Below are positions 7,165 through 16,191 of a stretch of 39,740 nucleotides of DNA, one piece after another. The stretch lies in assembly GCA_018673215.1 (NCBI GenBank), contig JABHDE010000002.1, positions 1 to 39,740 on the forward strand. The letters are read 5' to 3'. This stretch comes from Formosa sp. (GTDB lineage: Bacteria > Bacteroidota > Bacteroidia > Flavobacteriales > Flavobacteriaceae). The notes beneath the pieces are model-generated. The model had not been told where the DNA came from, did not search any database, and saw only the letters and a list, made by a program, of their open reading frames with translations. Made by a program: the position numbers and the translations under genes. Numbering within the stretch: position 1 is the first letter of the stretch; every line of letters starts with the position of its first letter.

Positions 7165-8856
7165 TTAAGATTTAACACCTTTAAGTTTTAATTGTAAACT
7201 TACTCGTCCATTCCATTCATTTTCATCAATGGAATAGGCAACTTTAAATGGGGTTTTAGATTTAATAATTGGTAATTCGCTCCCTAAACCAAAGCCAATT
7301 CCAACAATTTTTGCACTGCCTTTTTGAGCGAGGGTAACCCGTAAATGGGTTTGATCTTCGCCCACACATTTTCCATAGCCTGTATCGTGTACTCCAGAAG
7401 TCATAAAAACAGGGGACATGTTTTGAGGTCCAAAAGGGGCAAACTGTTTTAGGATTCTATAAAATTTTGGAGTGATGGAATCAAAGTCGATTTCGGCATC
7501 AATTTTAATTTCAGGCGTTTGAAGGTGAGAGGGCAAAGTAGCTGAAACTTCAGCTTCAAATGCGGCTTTAAATAACTGATAATTTTCTTCTTTAATAGTA
7601 AGTCCAGCGGCATACATATGTCCGCCAAATTGTTCTATTAAATGGCTGCAGTTTTCTAAGGCGTTATAGACATCAAATCCTTTTACAGAGCGAGCAGAAG
7701 CTGCTAAAAAATGGCCGCTTTTAGTAAACACCAAGGTAGGGCGATAATAGGTTTCTATGAGTCGGGAAGCAACAATCCCAATCACGCCTTTATGCCAATC
7801 TTCTTGAAACACAACAGAAGTGGCATCTTCAGTTTCGTTTGATTCTTCTATTTGCAACAACGCTTCTTGGGTGATGCGTTTATCCGTTTCGCGACGGTTG
7901 GAATTAAAAAGTTCTATTTCACTGGCTGCTGTTTCGGCAGTTTCAAAATCCAATTCTTTCATCAGTGCCACTGCATAGTTGCCGTGCTTCATCCGTCCAG
8001 CAGCGTTGATCCGCGGAGCTATATTAAATACCACATCTGTAATGGTAAGTACTTCCTTTTTCATTTGTTTGATCAAGGCTTTAAAGCCCGGACGTGGATT
8101 GGAGTTGATGGTTTGTAAACCAAAATAAGCAAGGGTTCTATTTTCACCAATAATAGGGACTATATCTGCACCAATAGCAGTGGCTACTAAATCTAAATAT
8201 CCTGCCAGTGACTCGACAAGAATTCCTTCTTTTGAGGTCAGAGCTTGAATCAATTTAAACCCTACACCGCATCCGCAAAGTTCTTTAAAAGGGTATTCGC
8301 AATCAGAACGTTTTGGGTCTAGAACAGCAACTGCATCGGGTAATTCTTTACCTGGGCGGTGGTGGTCACAGATGATAAAATCAATGCCTTTTTCCTTGGC
8401 ATAAGCAACTTTTTCAATTGCTTTGACCCCGCAATCTAAAGCAATTATTAATGTAAAATTATTGTCTGAAGCAAAGTCAATTCCTTTATAGGATACACCA
8501 TAACCTTCATCATATCGGTCGGGGATATAAGTGGAAATCTGTGTGCTTTTTGTTTCTAGATAAGAAGCCATCAAAGCAACAGATGAAGTGCCATCGACAT
8601 CATAATCGCCAAATACCAATATCTGTTCGTTGCTTTTCAAAGCCTGTTCAATTCTAGCGACTGCTTTGTCCATGTCTTTCATTAAAAAGGGATCGTGCAA
8701 GTCGGACCAACTCGGTCGAAAAAAAGTTTTAGCAGCTTCAAAACTCTCAATACCTCTTTGGAGTAACAACTCCGCAATTGCCTTATCTACTCCCAATTCA
8801 GTGGCTAAATTGGCTGTTTTTTTAGAGTCAGGCTTCGGTTTGAGCGTCCAACGCAT
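7165..8856 (-). CDS. recJ: Single-stranded-DNA-specific exonuclease RecJ
   Basis: A 5'-to-3' exonuclease acting in recombination and mismatch and base-excision repair. The 563-residue protein carries DHH phosphoesterase motif I, V-F-G-D-Y-D-V-D-G-T (residues 81-90, with metal-binding D84, D86 and D88), a D-C-G-V motif at 141-144, and D-H-H at 164-166. A DHHA1 domain follows with the G-G-H motif at 411-413, then a C-terminal OB-like domain. Length and domain order match bacterial RecJ. It starts 2 bases after the OsmC stop and ends 1 base before the MFS start, so the three genes form one transcript. Confidence 0.95.
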   Translation of the reverse strand: MRWTLKPKPDSKKTANLATELGVDKAIAELLLQRGIESFEAAKTFFRPSWSDLHDPFLMKDMDKAVARIEQALKSNEQILVFGDYDVDGTSSVALMASYLETKSTQISTYIPDRYDEGYGVSYKGIDFASDNNFTLIIALDCGVKAIEKVAYAKEKGIDFIICDHHRPGKELPDAVAVLDPKRSDCEYPFKELCGCGVGFKLIQALTSKEGILVESLAGYLDLVATAIGADIVPIIGENRTLAYFGLQTINSNPRPGFKALIKQMKKEVLTITDVVFNIAPRINAAGRMKHGNYAVALMKELDFETAETAASEIELFNSNRRETDKRITQEALLQIEESNETEDATSVVFQEDWHKGVIGIVASRLIETYYRPTLVFTKSGHFLAASARSVKGFDVYNALENCSHLIEQFGGHMYAAGLTIKEENYQLFKAAFEAEVSATLPSHLQTPEIKIDAEIDFDSITPKFYRILKQFAPFGPQNMSPVFMTSGVHDTGYGKCVGEDQTHLRVTLAQKGSAKIVGIGFGLGSELPIIKSKTPFKVAYSIDENEWNGRVSLQLKLKGVKS

Positions 8857-8858
8857 TG

Positions 8859-9281
8859 TTAAGAGTTATGAAGGTGAATGGCGGTAGTCACCGTTGAAAA
8901 TTGCCGAAACATTTCCATAACACCACAATATTTATCAACAGAAAGTTTTACGGATTTATTAATTTTTTTTAAATTTAAATCAGTCCCATAAAAATGATAA
9001 TCTACATGGACTTTATGATAAAATTTAGGATGTTCATCTGTAAGAAAACCTTCGACTTCCATTTTTAATTTATAATCAACGACTTTCATTTTTTCTAAAA
9101 TCTCTACGATATCTATGCCAGAGCATCCCGCTAAGGCGGATAACATCATTGCTTTTGGAGAGAGGCCAAATTGCTTGTCTTGACCTTTTACAACTGTATC
9201 CATTAACACAGTATTTCCGCTTGGGTTATCGGATTCGAATTGCATTCCCCCTTTCCAGTGGGTTGTTGTTTTGTGGGACAT
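8859..9281 (-). CDS. OsmC family peroxiredoxin-like protein
   Basis: A 140-residue protein of the OsmC/YhfA superfamily, thiol-dependent hydroperoxide reductases. The two family cysteines are present: C53 in A-L-A-G-C-S-G-I-D and C119 in D-K-Y-C-G-V. The glutamate/arginine chemistry of true OsmC/Ohr cannot be fully checked by eye, and the short length with a K-Y-C-G-V context is closer to the YhfA-type branch. It heads a transcript with recJ. A role in peroxide defence is inferred from the family. Confidence 0.9.
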   Translation of the reverse strand: MSHKTTTHWKGGMQFESDNPSGNTVLMDTVVKGQDKQFGLSPKAMMLSALAGCSGIDIVEILEKMKVVDYKLKMEVEGFLTDEHPKFYHKVHVDYHFYGTDLNLKKINKSVKLSVDKYCGVMEMFRQFSTVTTAIHLHNS

Positions 9282-9308
9282 TCAAAAATATTTTTAATTT
9301 TATTACTT

Positions 9309-9316
9309 CAAAAATA
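9309..9316 (-). promoter_or_regulatory. Candidate -7 box of the OsmC-recJ-MFS unit
   Basis: On the minus strand TATTTTTG fits TAnnTTTG, about 28 bases before the OsmC start at 9281. The -33 half is unclear. A second copy of TATTTTTG (9284-9291) almost touches the start codon and is less likely to be used. Confidence 0.35.
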
Positions 9317-9373
9317 CTAAATAATGTCAATAGTTGCACTATGAGGAACTAGTCACAATATTGAAAAGAAGTT

Positions 9374-10051
9374 CTAAGAAGTTTTTGACTTCCCTGCCAC
9401 TATAATAACAATTTCTCCTTTTGGAGGGCGGTTGGTATAATGTTCTAAAATTGATTTTGCTGTGCCTCTTTGAGTTTCTTCATAAAGTTTTGTGAGTTCC
9501 CTAGACACCGAGACCTGACGGTCTTCTCCAAAATATTCACAAATATGAGAAAGTGTCTTTATGAGTTTATGAGGACTTTCATAAAAAATTATCGTTCGAG
9601 GTTCTTCTGCCAACAAAAGAAAGCGAGTTTGTCTTCCTTTTTTGACAGGCAAAAATCCTTCAAATACAAATTTATCATTGGGCAATCCAGAGTTTACTAA
9701 GGCAGGAACAAATGCTGTCGCTCCCGGCAAGCAGTCCACTGGAATGTTATTTTCGACACAAGCTCTTGTGAGTAAAAATCCGGGGTCCGAAATTGCTGGA
9801 GTTCCAGCATCGCTAATCAACGCAATGGTGGTTCCGGTCTTTAATTTCTGAATAATGCCTTGTACTGTTTTATGCTCATTGTGCATGTGGTGAGAATGCA
9901 TTTGAGTCCCTATTTCAAAATGTTTTAAAAGTTTTCCAGAAGTTCTAGTGTCTTCTGCTAAAATCAAATCAACCGATTTTAGTACACTGATGGCACGCAA
10001 CGTAATGTCTTCTAAATTTCCTATGGGAGTTGGTACAATGTATAGCTTCAT
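9374..10051 (-). CDS. rsmI: 16S rRNA (cytidine(1402)-2'-O)-methyltransferase RsmI
   Basis: An SAM-dependent methyltransferase of the tetrapyrrole-methylase fold that adds the 2'-O-methyl group to C1402 in the 16S rRNA decoding centre. Visible motifs are P-T-P-I-G-N-L-E-D-I-T-L-R-A at the N-terminus (SAM-site loop), L-A-E-D-T-R-T-S, I-S-D-A-G-T-P-A-I-S-D-P-G in the middle, and P-G-A-T-A-F-V-P-A-L. At 225 residues it lacks the C-terminal extension of longer RsmI proteins, which is usual in Flavobacteriaceae. It is transcribed divergently from the gene at 10255. Confidence 0.95.
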   Translation of the reverse strand: MKLYIVPTPIGNLEDITLRAISVLKSVDLILAEDTRTSGKLLKHFEIGTQMHSHHMHNEHKTVQGIIQKLKTGTTIALISDAGTPAISDPGFLLTRACVENNIPVDCLPGATAFVPALVNSGLPNDKFVFEGFLPVKKGRQTRFLLLAEEPRTIIFYESPHKLIKTLSHICEYFGEDRQVSVSRELTKLYEETQRGTAKSILEHYTNRPPKGEIVIIVAGKSKTS

Positions 10052-10055
10052 AATT

Positions 10056-10063
10056 CAAAGTTA
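10056..10063 (-). promoter_or_regulatory. Possible -7 box abutting the rsmI start
   Basis: Minus-strand TAACTTTG fits TAnnTTTG but ends only 5 bases before the rsmI ATG, so a transcript from it would have almost no leader. The upstream -33 half is not clear. Confidence 0.3.
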
Positions 10064-10217
10064 CAACGATTTTATACAACTTCACTGTCTGATGTAAAAT
10101 CTTCCTTTTAGCATCACAAAGGAATTGTGATTTATTATCATTTTATATTATCTTTGATGGAATTTTAATTACTTTAATCGCGGACAGTTATAGCATGATT
10201 TCACTACAGAACAATGT

Positions 10218-10225
10218 TACTTTTG
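10218..10225 (+). promoter_or_regulatory. Candidate -7 box of the secreted hypothetical gene
   Basis: TACTTTTG fits TAnnTTTG and lies 29 bases before the ATG at 10255. A second match, TATCTTTG at 10149-10156, would give a leader near 95 bases. Nothing else is seen in this 203-base divergent region. Confidence 0.4.
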
Positions 10226-10254
10226 AACGTTAAAAAAATTACTAAAACTAACAC

Positions 10255-10947
10255 ATGAAAATATTAAATGTTACTCTTTTAAGTGTATTTCTAATACAAT
10301 TATCTTTTTCTCAAACTCTTAAATACGCTGATGGATCTTCTCAAAACATGAGCAATGTATTTGTGAATGTCAATTCTAATCAGAGTTCTACTATTAAAGG
10401 ATCTAAGTATTTGAACGAGGATTTTATTAGTACTAAAATCTCCTCAATGCCAGATCAAATATTTGGGGTTCGATACAATGTTTACGATGATCAAATGGAA
10501 TTTCAAGGGATTGACAACACCGTATATAGCCTAAATAAAGACGATGACTCAATTAAAATTACTTTTACAGCAACTAATGAATCTTACAGTATTTTTAGTT
10601 ATATAGATGATAATGGTCGTAAAAAAAAAGGGTATTTCATAAAACTAAATAACGATGGCGAAAACCTAATTTTAAAGAAACATAGGGTTGTGTTTTATGA
10701 AGAGCAAGCTTCTAAAACTGGTTATGATACGCCAAAACCAGCGATGTATAAAAATATGAAAGATCGAATTTATATAAAACTCGCCAATAAAGAAGCGGTA
10801 CTTTTGCCTACTAAGAAAAAGAAACTTGTCAAAGAGCTTTTCCCAAAAAACCCAAAAATTATATTAGACTTTATAAATTCCAATAAGATAAAGCTGTCAA
10901 ACGAGGCTGATTTAATTACATTTATTAATTATTTAAATACTTTATAA
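10255..10947 (+). CDS. Secreted hypothetical protein
   Basis: A 230-residue protein with a clear signal peptide (hydrophobic residues 5-17, then S-F-S-Q). The mature part is Asn-, Asp- and Lys-rich with alternating hydrophobic residues, suggesting a mostly beta-sheet N-terminal half and a more helical, lysine-rich C-terminal half (about 155-225). I recognise no domain or catalytic motif, and there is no lipobox cysteine, so it is probably soluble in the periplasm. It precedes a mechanosensitive channel gene by 36 bases and may be cotranscribed with it. Confidence 0.75.
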   Translation: MKILNVTLLSVFLIQLSFSQTLKYADGSSQNMSNVFVNVNSNQSSTIKGSKYLNEDFISTKISSMPDQIFGVRYNVYDDQMEFQGIDNTVYSLNKDDDSIKITFTATNESYSIFSYIDDNGRKKKGYFIKLNNDGENLILKKHRVVFYEEQASKTGYDTPKPAMYKNMKDRIYIKLANKEAVLLPTKKKKLVKELFPKNPKIILDFINSNKIKLSNEADLITFINYLNTL

Positions 10948-10983
10948 ACACTAATTTAATCCAAATATTAAATTTATTATAGC

Positions 10984-11787
10984 ATGGAAAAATACCTAAT
11001 TCCTGTAAAAAACTTGCTCATTGAATATTCGCCAAAAGTGCTTTATGCATTCTTAATTCTTATAATTGGCTTGTATGCAATTAAACTTTTTGTTCGCATA
11101 ATTAATAAAATTCTTAACTCGCGTCACGTTGACAAAACCTTACAAACCTTTCTTGGAAATTTGTTGGGGTGGGGATTAAAAGCATTGTTACTGATCGCTG
11201 TAATATCTGAATTAGGGATAGACACTACCGCTTTAGCTGCTGTTATAGCTGCTGCAGGTCTAGGACTAGGACTCGCTTTGCAAGGGTCCTTGGCAAATTT
11301 TGCAGGAGGAATTTTGATTATTTTGTTTAAGCCTTTTAAAGTAGACGATCTTATAAATGCACAAGGTGAAATAGGTGTCGTCAAAGAAATTCAACTTTTT
11401 ACTACTCAAATTTTAACTGCAAACAATAAACGTGTTATAATCCCTAATGGCGCTTTAGCAAATAATAATATTGTGAACCTTTCGGCCGAAGGAACTTTAA
11501 GAGTGGACTTAACGATTGGAGTAGGCTACGATGAAGACATCAAAAAAACTAAAGCAGTGTTGATGAAAGTACTCACCTCACACCCTAAAGTGTTATCAGA
11601 TCCTATTCCAACAGTAAATGTTTTAGAACTAGCAGATAGTTCCGTAAATTTTGCTGTACGGCCTTGGAGTACTGTAGAAGATTATTGGACTGTTTATTAC
11701 GATGTTATAGAAAACTGCAAAGAAGCCTTAGATGCTGAAGGGATCGAAATTCCTTATCCACATGTGGTCGAAGTCCGTAAGAAATAA
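10984..11787 (+). CDS. Small-conductance mechanosensitive channel (MscS family)
   Basis: A 267-residue MscS-type channel of minimal size that opens under membrane tension to release osmolytes. It has three N-terminal transmembrane segments. TM3 is the pore helix, a Gly/Ala-rich A-A-A-G-L-G-L-G-L-A-L-Q-G-S-L-A-N-F-A-G-G (about 90-110), followed by the conserved F-K-P-F-K-V-D-D-L-I and the beta domain with I-P-N-G. The C-terminal alpha-beta cage ends in I-P-Y-P-H, typical of the family. It converges with tsaB, with only 8 bases between the stops. Confidence 0.93.
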   Translation: MEKYLIPVKNLLIEYSPKVLYAFLILIIGLYAIKLFVRIINKILNSRHVDKTLQTFLGNLLGWGLKALLLIAVISELGIDTTALAAVIAAAGLGLGLALQGSLANFAGGILIILFKPFKVDDLINAQGEIGVVKEIQLFTTQILTANNKRVIIPNGALANNNIVNLSAEGTLRVDLTIGVGYDEDIKKTKAVLMKVLTSHPKVLSDPIPTVNVLELADSSVNFAVRPWSTVEDYWTVYYDVIENCKEALDAEGIEIPYPHVVEVRKK

Positions 11788-11795
11788 GTGCTCAT

Positions 11796-12467
11796 TTATT
11801 TTTTGGACGGAATAGCTATAAAGTCTTTTAAATAAAAAGGTTCAAAATAAGCGACATCTTCAAAATTTCGATTCCTAAATTTTTCAAAAGAAAGGGCTCC
11901 CATATGTTTTGCTGAAGGCAGTTTATTTTCAATAAATAGAGCGTTTTTGTGGGTGATGATGTCTCTGGTTTTTGTAACCCCGTTTCCAATAAAATAAACG
12001 GGAGATAATTCTAATAACTCTTGGTAAGATTCTGAACTTAATACCTCAGCTTCTGTGGAACGGATTTCATCATGCTGTGTGTCATATACAGCTGAATATA
12101 CTTCCATCCGTCTTGCATCAAGCATAGCAATGATGGGGCCTTTGGGCGCCTCAACTTGATGAGCTAGGGCTTCTAAAGTGGGTACAGAAATTAAGGGGAT
12201 GCTCAATGCATAACACAAGCCTTTAGCGGCTGAGACACCAATTCGCAAGCCTGTATAACTCCCTGGTCCTTTGCTTATCGCAATGGCCTCTAACTGATCT
12301 ATAGTTAACTTTGCTGTTTTTAAAACCTCATCGATGTAAACATGCAAACGCTCCGCATGGGAATACTCCGAGCTGTTATCTTCCTTAACCCCTACAACGA
12401 CTCCGCTTTTAAAGAGTGATACAGAGCAGTTGGTGGTGGAGGTTTCGATATTAAGAATGTAAGCCAT
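11796..12467 (-). CDS. tsaB: tRNA threonylcarbamoyladenosine biosynthesis protein TsaB
   Basis: The partner of TsaD in making t6A37 on ANN-decoding tRNAs. It is a 223-residue ASKHA-fold protein with the N-terminal I-L-N-I-E-T-S-T phosphate-loop-like motif and the conserved K-G-P-G-S-Y-T-G-L-R-I-G at about 68-79, characteristic of TsaB, which keeps the fold but not the full metal site of TsaD. The start lies 3 bases after the TolC stop, so it seems to ride on the MacAB-TolC-like transcript with no evident functional link. Confidence 0.93.
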   Translation of the reverse strand: MAYILNIETSTTNCSVSLFKSGVVVGVKEDNSSEYSHAERLHVYIDEVLKTAKLTIDQLEAIAISKGPGSYTGLRIGVSAAKGLCYALSIPLISVPTLEALAHQVEAPKGPIIAMLDARRMEVYSAVYDTQHDEIRSTEAEVLSSESYQELLELSPVYFIGNGVTKTRDIITHKNALFIENKLPSAKHMGALSFEKFRNRNFEDVAYFEPFYLKDFIAIPSKK

Positions 12468-12470
12468 CTA

Positions 12471-13793
12471 TTAAGGTGTCAATGGTTTGCCCATATAAAA
12501 GTCTAAGACTTTTGTTTTGAAAATAAAATCAAATTTAGCGTTTATTAATGACGATTGTGCATTTATAAATTGGACCCTAGCTTGCTCCAAATCAAAAGCA
12601 GTAATATTGCCAAGAGTGTAACGTTCATTAGAGCTCGTAAAAGCAAACTCTTGTGATGCCAAAGATTTTTGGGCAGCATTATAAGCCTTAAAAGCTGCTT
12701 GAGCATCTGTAAATGCCCGCTGAATGTTGGACTCCAAATCTAATTTGGCTTGTTCAAAATTAAGCTGACTGTTGTTTTCTTGTATTCGAGATTTCGCAAC
12801 AGCTGTTTTGTTTTGGAATCTAGAGAAGATAGGAATATTCACACTTAAATTAAAATTATGTCCTTTATTTACGTCCAATTCTGTGAAAAATTCTTGTTTA
12901 AAAAAATCGTTTTTAGATTCACTCCATGTCGATCCAAATCCGTAATTAAAATTAACAGAAGGATAATATCCCGATCTAGATATTTCTGTATTTAGTTCAG
13001 CGTTTTCAATGTTTCTTTCAGCAATAATAATTTCATTTCTATGACCAAACGCATAGCTTATAATTGGCTGAATGTCATTGTACAAAATCGAATCTGAAGG
13101 AGACTCAAGGTCTATGATTTCAACTTCAAATCCGTTAAAAGGAATTTGCAGTAATTGAGAAAGAGAAAGTAATGATAAATTATAATTGTTTTCAGCAATT
13201 GTTACTTGCTGCTCGTCTCTACTTAGGTTCGCTTCTGAGGTAAACAAATTGGCTTTTGGTTGAATCCCTGCATTGACTAAATTTCGAACCTGAATGAGTT
13301 GCTGTTGACTAAAATCAAATTGATTTATTGCAACTTCAAGGTTTTCAATATTAAATAATACATTCAAATAAGCATTGACCACATTTAATGAAATATTATC
13401 TTTTATACGGGCTAATTCTAAATTATTTATTTCTTGATTTAAAAGTGATTGCTTATACAAGTTAAGGGTTCTAAACCCGTTAAACACGTTTTGGTTAATG
13501 TTTATATTATAATTGAAAGAATGTGTAGTTTGGTTGAAAATTCTTTGATTTGTGACCCGATCAAATCCAGATCCAATATTGAGTCGTTCTCCTAAACTTC
13601 CGCTAACTGACGGTAAAAATTGACCTTTTGCAGCTATGACATCTTCAGCGTTTATAAGAAGATTGTTTTGGCTTTGCTTTATTGTGATATTATGCTCCAA
13701 AGCATGATCGACACATTCTTTTAAAGTCCATTTCTTTTGAGCAAAACCGCTTAGTGTTCCTATAAGAAAAAGAACTGTACATATATGTTTCAT
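12471..13793 (-). CDS. TolC family outer-membrane efflux protein
   Basis: The outer-membrane channel of a tripartite efflux pump. A signal peptide (M-K-H-I-C-T-V-L-F-L-I-G...F-A-Q) is followed by W-T-L-K-E-C-V-D-H-A-L-E-H-N, the standard first helix of Bacteroidota TolC proteins. Two repeats of long coiled-coil helices with short beta strands follow, and the second ends in L-G-N-I-T-A-F-D-L-E-Q-A-R. I chose the ATG at 13793 (440 residues) because it gives a compact signal peptide 16 bases after the adaptor stop. The in-frame ATG at 13817 overlaps the adaptor stop and is also possible. It belongs with the adaptor and ABC genes upstream. Confidence 0.9.
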   Translation of the reverse strand: MKHICTVLFLIGTLSGFAQKKWTLKECVDHALEHNITIKQSQNNLLINAEDVIAAKGQFLPSVSGSLGERLNIGSGFDRVTNQRIFNQTTHSFNYNININQNVFNGFRTLNLYKQSLLNQEINNLELARIKDNISLNVVNAYLNVLFNIENLEVAINQFDFSQQQLIQVRNLVNAGIQPKANLFTSEANLSRDEQQVTIAENNYNLSLLSLSQLLQIPFNGFEVEIIDLESPSDSILYNDIQPIISYAFGHRNEIIIAERNIENAELNTEISRSGYYPSVNFNYGFGSTWSESKNDFFKQEFFTELDVNKGHNFNLSVNIPIFSRFQNKTAVAKSRIQENNSQLNFEQAKLDLESNIQRAFTDAQAAFKAYNAAQKSLASQEFAFTSSNERYTLGNITAFDLEQARVQFINAQSSLINAKFDFIFKTKVLDFYMGKPLTP

Positions 13794-13809
13794 AGTTTTG
13801 AGGGTTTTA

Positions 13810-14934
13810 TTATTCATCGTCGTCTTCATCTTCGTTGTTTTCTTCGGATGCTTTGTTCCAAACCTTGATTTTATCACCTTCTTCAACCCCGTCTATGATT
13901 TCTACATTAATCCCATCAGATAAACCAATTTCAATATTTTTTTTCTTGAAGGTTCCATTTTCTTCTAAGAGTTCTACAAAAGGTTTTTCGGTAATACGGT
14001 TGAACTGCAAAAGAGCTTCTTTAATCACAAGTATGCTGTCTTTACTTTCTATTTCAATTTCTGCATTTGCACTGTAACCTGCGCGAATTTTTGTACTTGC
14101 TTCAATGGACACATCTGCTTTGATGGTAAATTGAACGGCACCGTTTTCCTCTACTCCTTTAGGCGCTACAAACGTAAGCACCGCTGGGAATTCTTTTTCA
14201 TTGATTGCCCCTAAAATGACTTTTATATCTTTGCCTTCTTCTAATTTTCCTACTTCAGATTCATCAACTTTGCCTTCAAAGATCATTTTACTCATGTCCG
14301 CAATCGTGGCTATTGTGGTTCCTGCATTAAAATTATTACTTTGGATGACTTGGTCTCCTTCGCGAACCGGAATTTCAAGAATAGTTCCTGGAATTTGAGC
14401 AACAATAGTTGTATTGGCTGAGCTACCTCCAGAAAGAGACCCTTGCTTTATAATTTGATAATCGTCTTTAGATTGGTTGTAACTTTCCTTAGCTTGGTTC
14501 AAGCTCAACTCACTATTTTCAAAATCTTGTTTAGAAATGACCCCTTTTTGAAAAAGAGTTTTATTTCGGTTGAACAAAGTCTGTGCGTTTTCAAATGAAA
14601 GACGGGCAGTATTAATTCGGCTTTTAGCACTCCCTAACGCTTGTTCGTTTGGAACCACTCTAATTTTTGCAATTAAATCGCCTTTTCTGACAAGATCTCC
14701 TTCTTCTACAAAGATTTGATCTACAATTCCAGAGATTTGTGGTTTTAATTCAATTTCTTCTTCTGGATTAAGCTTCCCTGTTGCAACTGTTTTGGTGTCG
14801 AGTGTACTATAAAATGGCAATTCTGTTTTATAGTCCACAACTTCTTTAGCGTTCGAATCTTTAAAGTATTTTAATACATATACTAGTAATATGAGTACGA
14901 CAATTCCTAAAATAATTTTTACTGTTTTGTTCAT
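13810..14934 (-). CDS. MacA-like periplasmic adaptor protein
   Basis: A membrane-fusion protein of 374 residues joining the ABC permeases to TolC. It has a single N-terminal transmembrane helix (about 5-23) and the half-motifs of a biotinyl-lipoyl domain (S-G-I-V-D-Q-I-F-V-E-E-G-D-L-V at about 69-83 and P-G-T-I-L-E-I-P-V-R-E-G-D at about 183-195). These flank a helical hairpin of about 70 residues, followed by a beta-barrel and a membrane-proximal domain. The C-terminus is an unusual acidic tail of mixed Glu, Asp and Asn. The gene lies 12 bases after the second permease. Confidence 0.9.
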   Translation of the reverse strand: MNKTVKIILGIVVLILLVYVLKYFKDSNAKEVVDYKTELPFYSTLDTKTVATGKLNPEEEIELKPQISGIVDQIFVEEGDLVRKGDLIAKIRVVPNEQALGSAKSRINTARLSFENAQTLFNRNKTLFQKGVISKQDFENSELSLNQAKESYNQSKDDYQIIKQGSLSGGSSANTTIVAQIPGTILEIPVREGDQVIQSNNFNAGTTIATIADMSKMIFEGKVDESEVGKLEEGKDIKVILGAINEKEFPAVLTFVAPKGVEENGAVQFTIKADVSIEASTKIRAGYSANAEIEIESKDSILVIKEALLQFNRITEKPFVELLEENGTFKKKNIEIGLSDGINVEIIDGVEEGDKIKVWNKASEENNEDEDDDE

Positions 14935-14946
14935 TGTTTTGGTTTT

Positions 14947-16188
14947 TTATTCTTCTCTTAATGCTTCTATTGGTTTGATACTTGTGGCTTTAGATGCTGG
15001 GATAAGCCCTATAAGGGTCCCTAAAGTTACGAGTAGCAGCAAAGCTACAAATATAACTGCTATGGATACTGAGGCGTTTACAAGGGTAGCGTCGTCTCCT
15101 TGTCCCCATGCGCTGTCGGCCGCTATCAACATCCATCCCCCCGAAATAATTCCTAAGAATCCAGCTACGAGAGTTAAAAATACGGCTTCAACTACAATTT
15201 GGCGTTTGATTTCAAAAGGGGTTGCTCCTAGGGCACGTCTTACTCCTATTTCTTTGGTGCGTTCTTTTACCGTAATTAATAAAATATTACCAATGGCAAA
15301 TACTCCAGCAATAAGAGTTGCGATTCCAACAAACCATGTTAAAAACTGCATGCCTTTTAAAAACCCTGTAATTTTAGCAAATTCTTTTCCTAAATTGAAA
15401 CTCCCAAAAGCACGCTTGTCTTTAGGGTGAACTTTATTCAAATTTCTCAGCAATAATTTAGCATCTTCTTCAATTTGCTTAATATTATATTCCGGTTTTC
15501 CGGTTATCATTAACCAGCCTATCGTATCGCCTTGGTTATAAATTTGCTGAAAGGTTGTAAATGGAATGTGAATATCGCTGCTTGGCCCCATATTAGCATT
15601 GCCATTTTGTGACACCCCAATTACAGTAAAATTGATGCTATTCATCTGAATGTATTGTCCGATAGCTTCTTCATCTTTTTCAAATAATTGTTTGTAGATA
15701 TCTTCAGAAATAACAGCCACCTTTTTTTTACCATCAATATCGTTTTGATTTATAAAACGCCCTTTTAATAATCGCTTCTTTTGGACCTTATCAAGTAGCG
15801 GGTAGTCTCCATTTATACTAAAAGATCCTGATAAAAAATTACGAACTACGAGTGCTTGGTTTCTATTTCGGGGAACTACAAATTCGATGCCTTCAACATT
15901 CTCTTCTATTTTTTTTGCATGGGATAATTTGAGTTTAACTCTTTTTCCTTCTTGAAATCCTTTGAACGGCTTACTTGTACTTTGACCCCACACAAAAACA
16001 CTGTTGGTCGCAAAATCTCCAAACAATCGATTAAACGAATTTTCCATTCCTCTTGCTGCTCCCAAAAGGGTAATGAGTAATAAAATCCCCCACCAAACAC
16101 CCACCATAGTAATGCCTGTGCGCAATTTATTTTTGCTCATGCTATCATAGACTTCTTGCCATGTATCTCTATCAAATAAAAATTTCAT
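14947..16188 (-). CDS. MacB-like ABC transporter permease (second of two)
   Basis: A 413-residue permease with MacB topology: one N-terminal transmembrane helix (about 21-43), a large periplasmic MacB_PCD domain (about 45-280), then three C-terminal helices with the FtsX signature. The cytosolic loop K-E-R-T-K-E-I-G-V-R-R-A-L-G-A-T (about 310-325) is the coupling helix to the ATPase. The protein ends in K-P-I-E-A-L-R-E-E, as usual. It starts 3 bases after the other permease, which suggests a heterodimer rather than the MacB homodimer. Confidence 0.92.
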   Translation of the reverse strand: MKFLFDRDTWQEVYDSMSKNKLRTGITMVGVWWGILLLITLLGAARGMENSFNRLFGDFATNSVFVWGQSTSKPFKGFQEGKRVKLKLSHAKKIEENVEGIEFVVPRNRNQALVVRNFLSGSFSINGDYPLLDKVQKKRLLKGRFINQNDIDGKKKVAVISEDIYKQLFEKDEEAIGQYIQMNSINFTVIGVSQNGNANMGPSSDIHIPFTTFQQIYNQGDTIGWLMITGKPEYNIKQIEEDAKLLLRNLNKVHPKDKRAFGSFNLGKEFAKITGFLKGMQFLTWFVGIATLIAGVFAIGNILLITVKERTKEIGVRRALGATPFEIKRQIVVEAVFLTLVAGFLGIISGGWMLIAADSAWGQGDDATLVNASVSIAVIFVALLLLVTLGTLIGLIPASKATSIKPIEALREE

Positions 16189-16191
16189 AAT

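Noticed and set aside
13818-13886. Longer N-terminus for the TolC protein.
   Set aside because: It would run deep into the adaptor gene and place more than 30 polar residues before the signal peptide.
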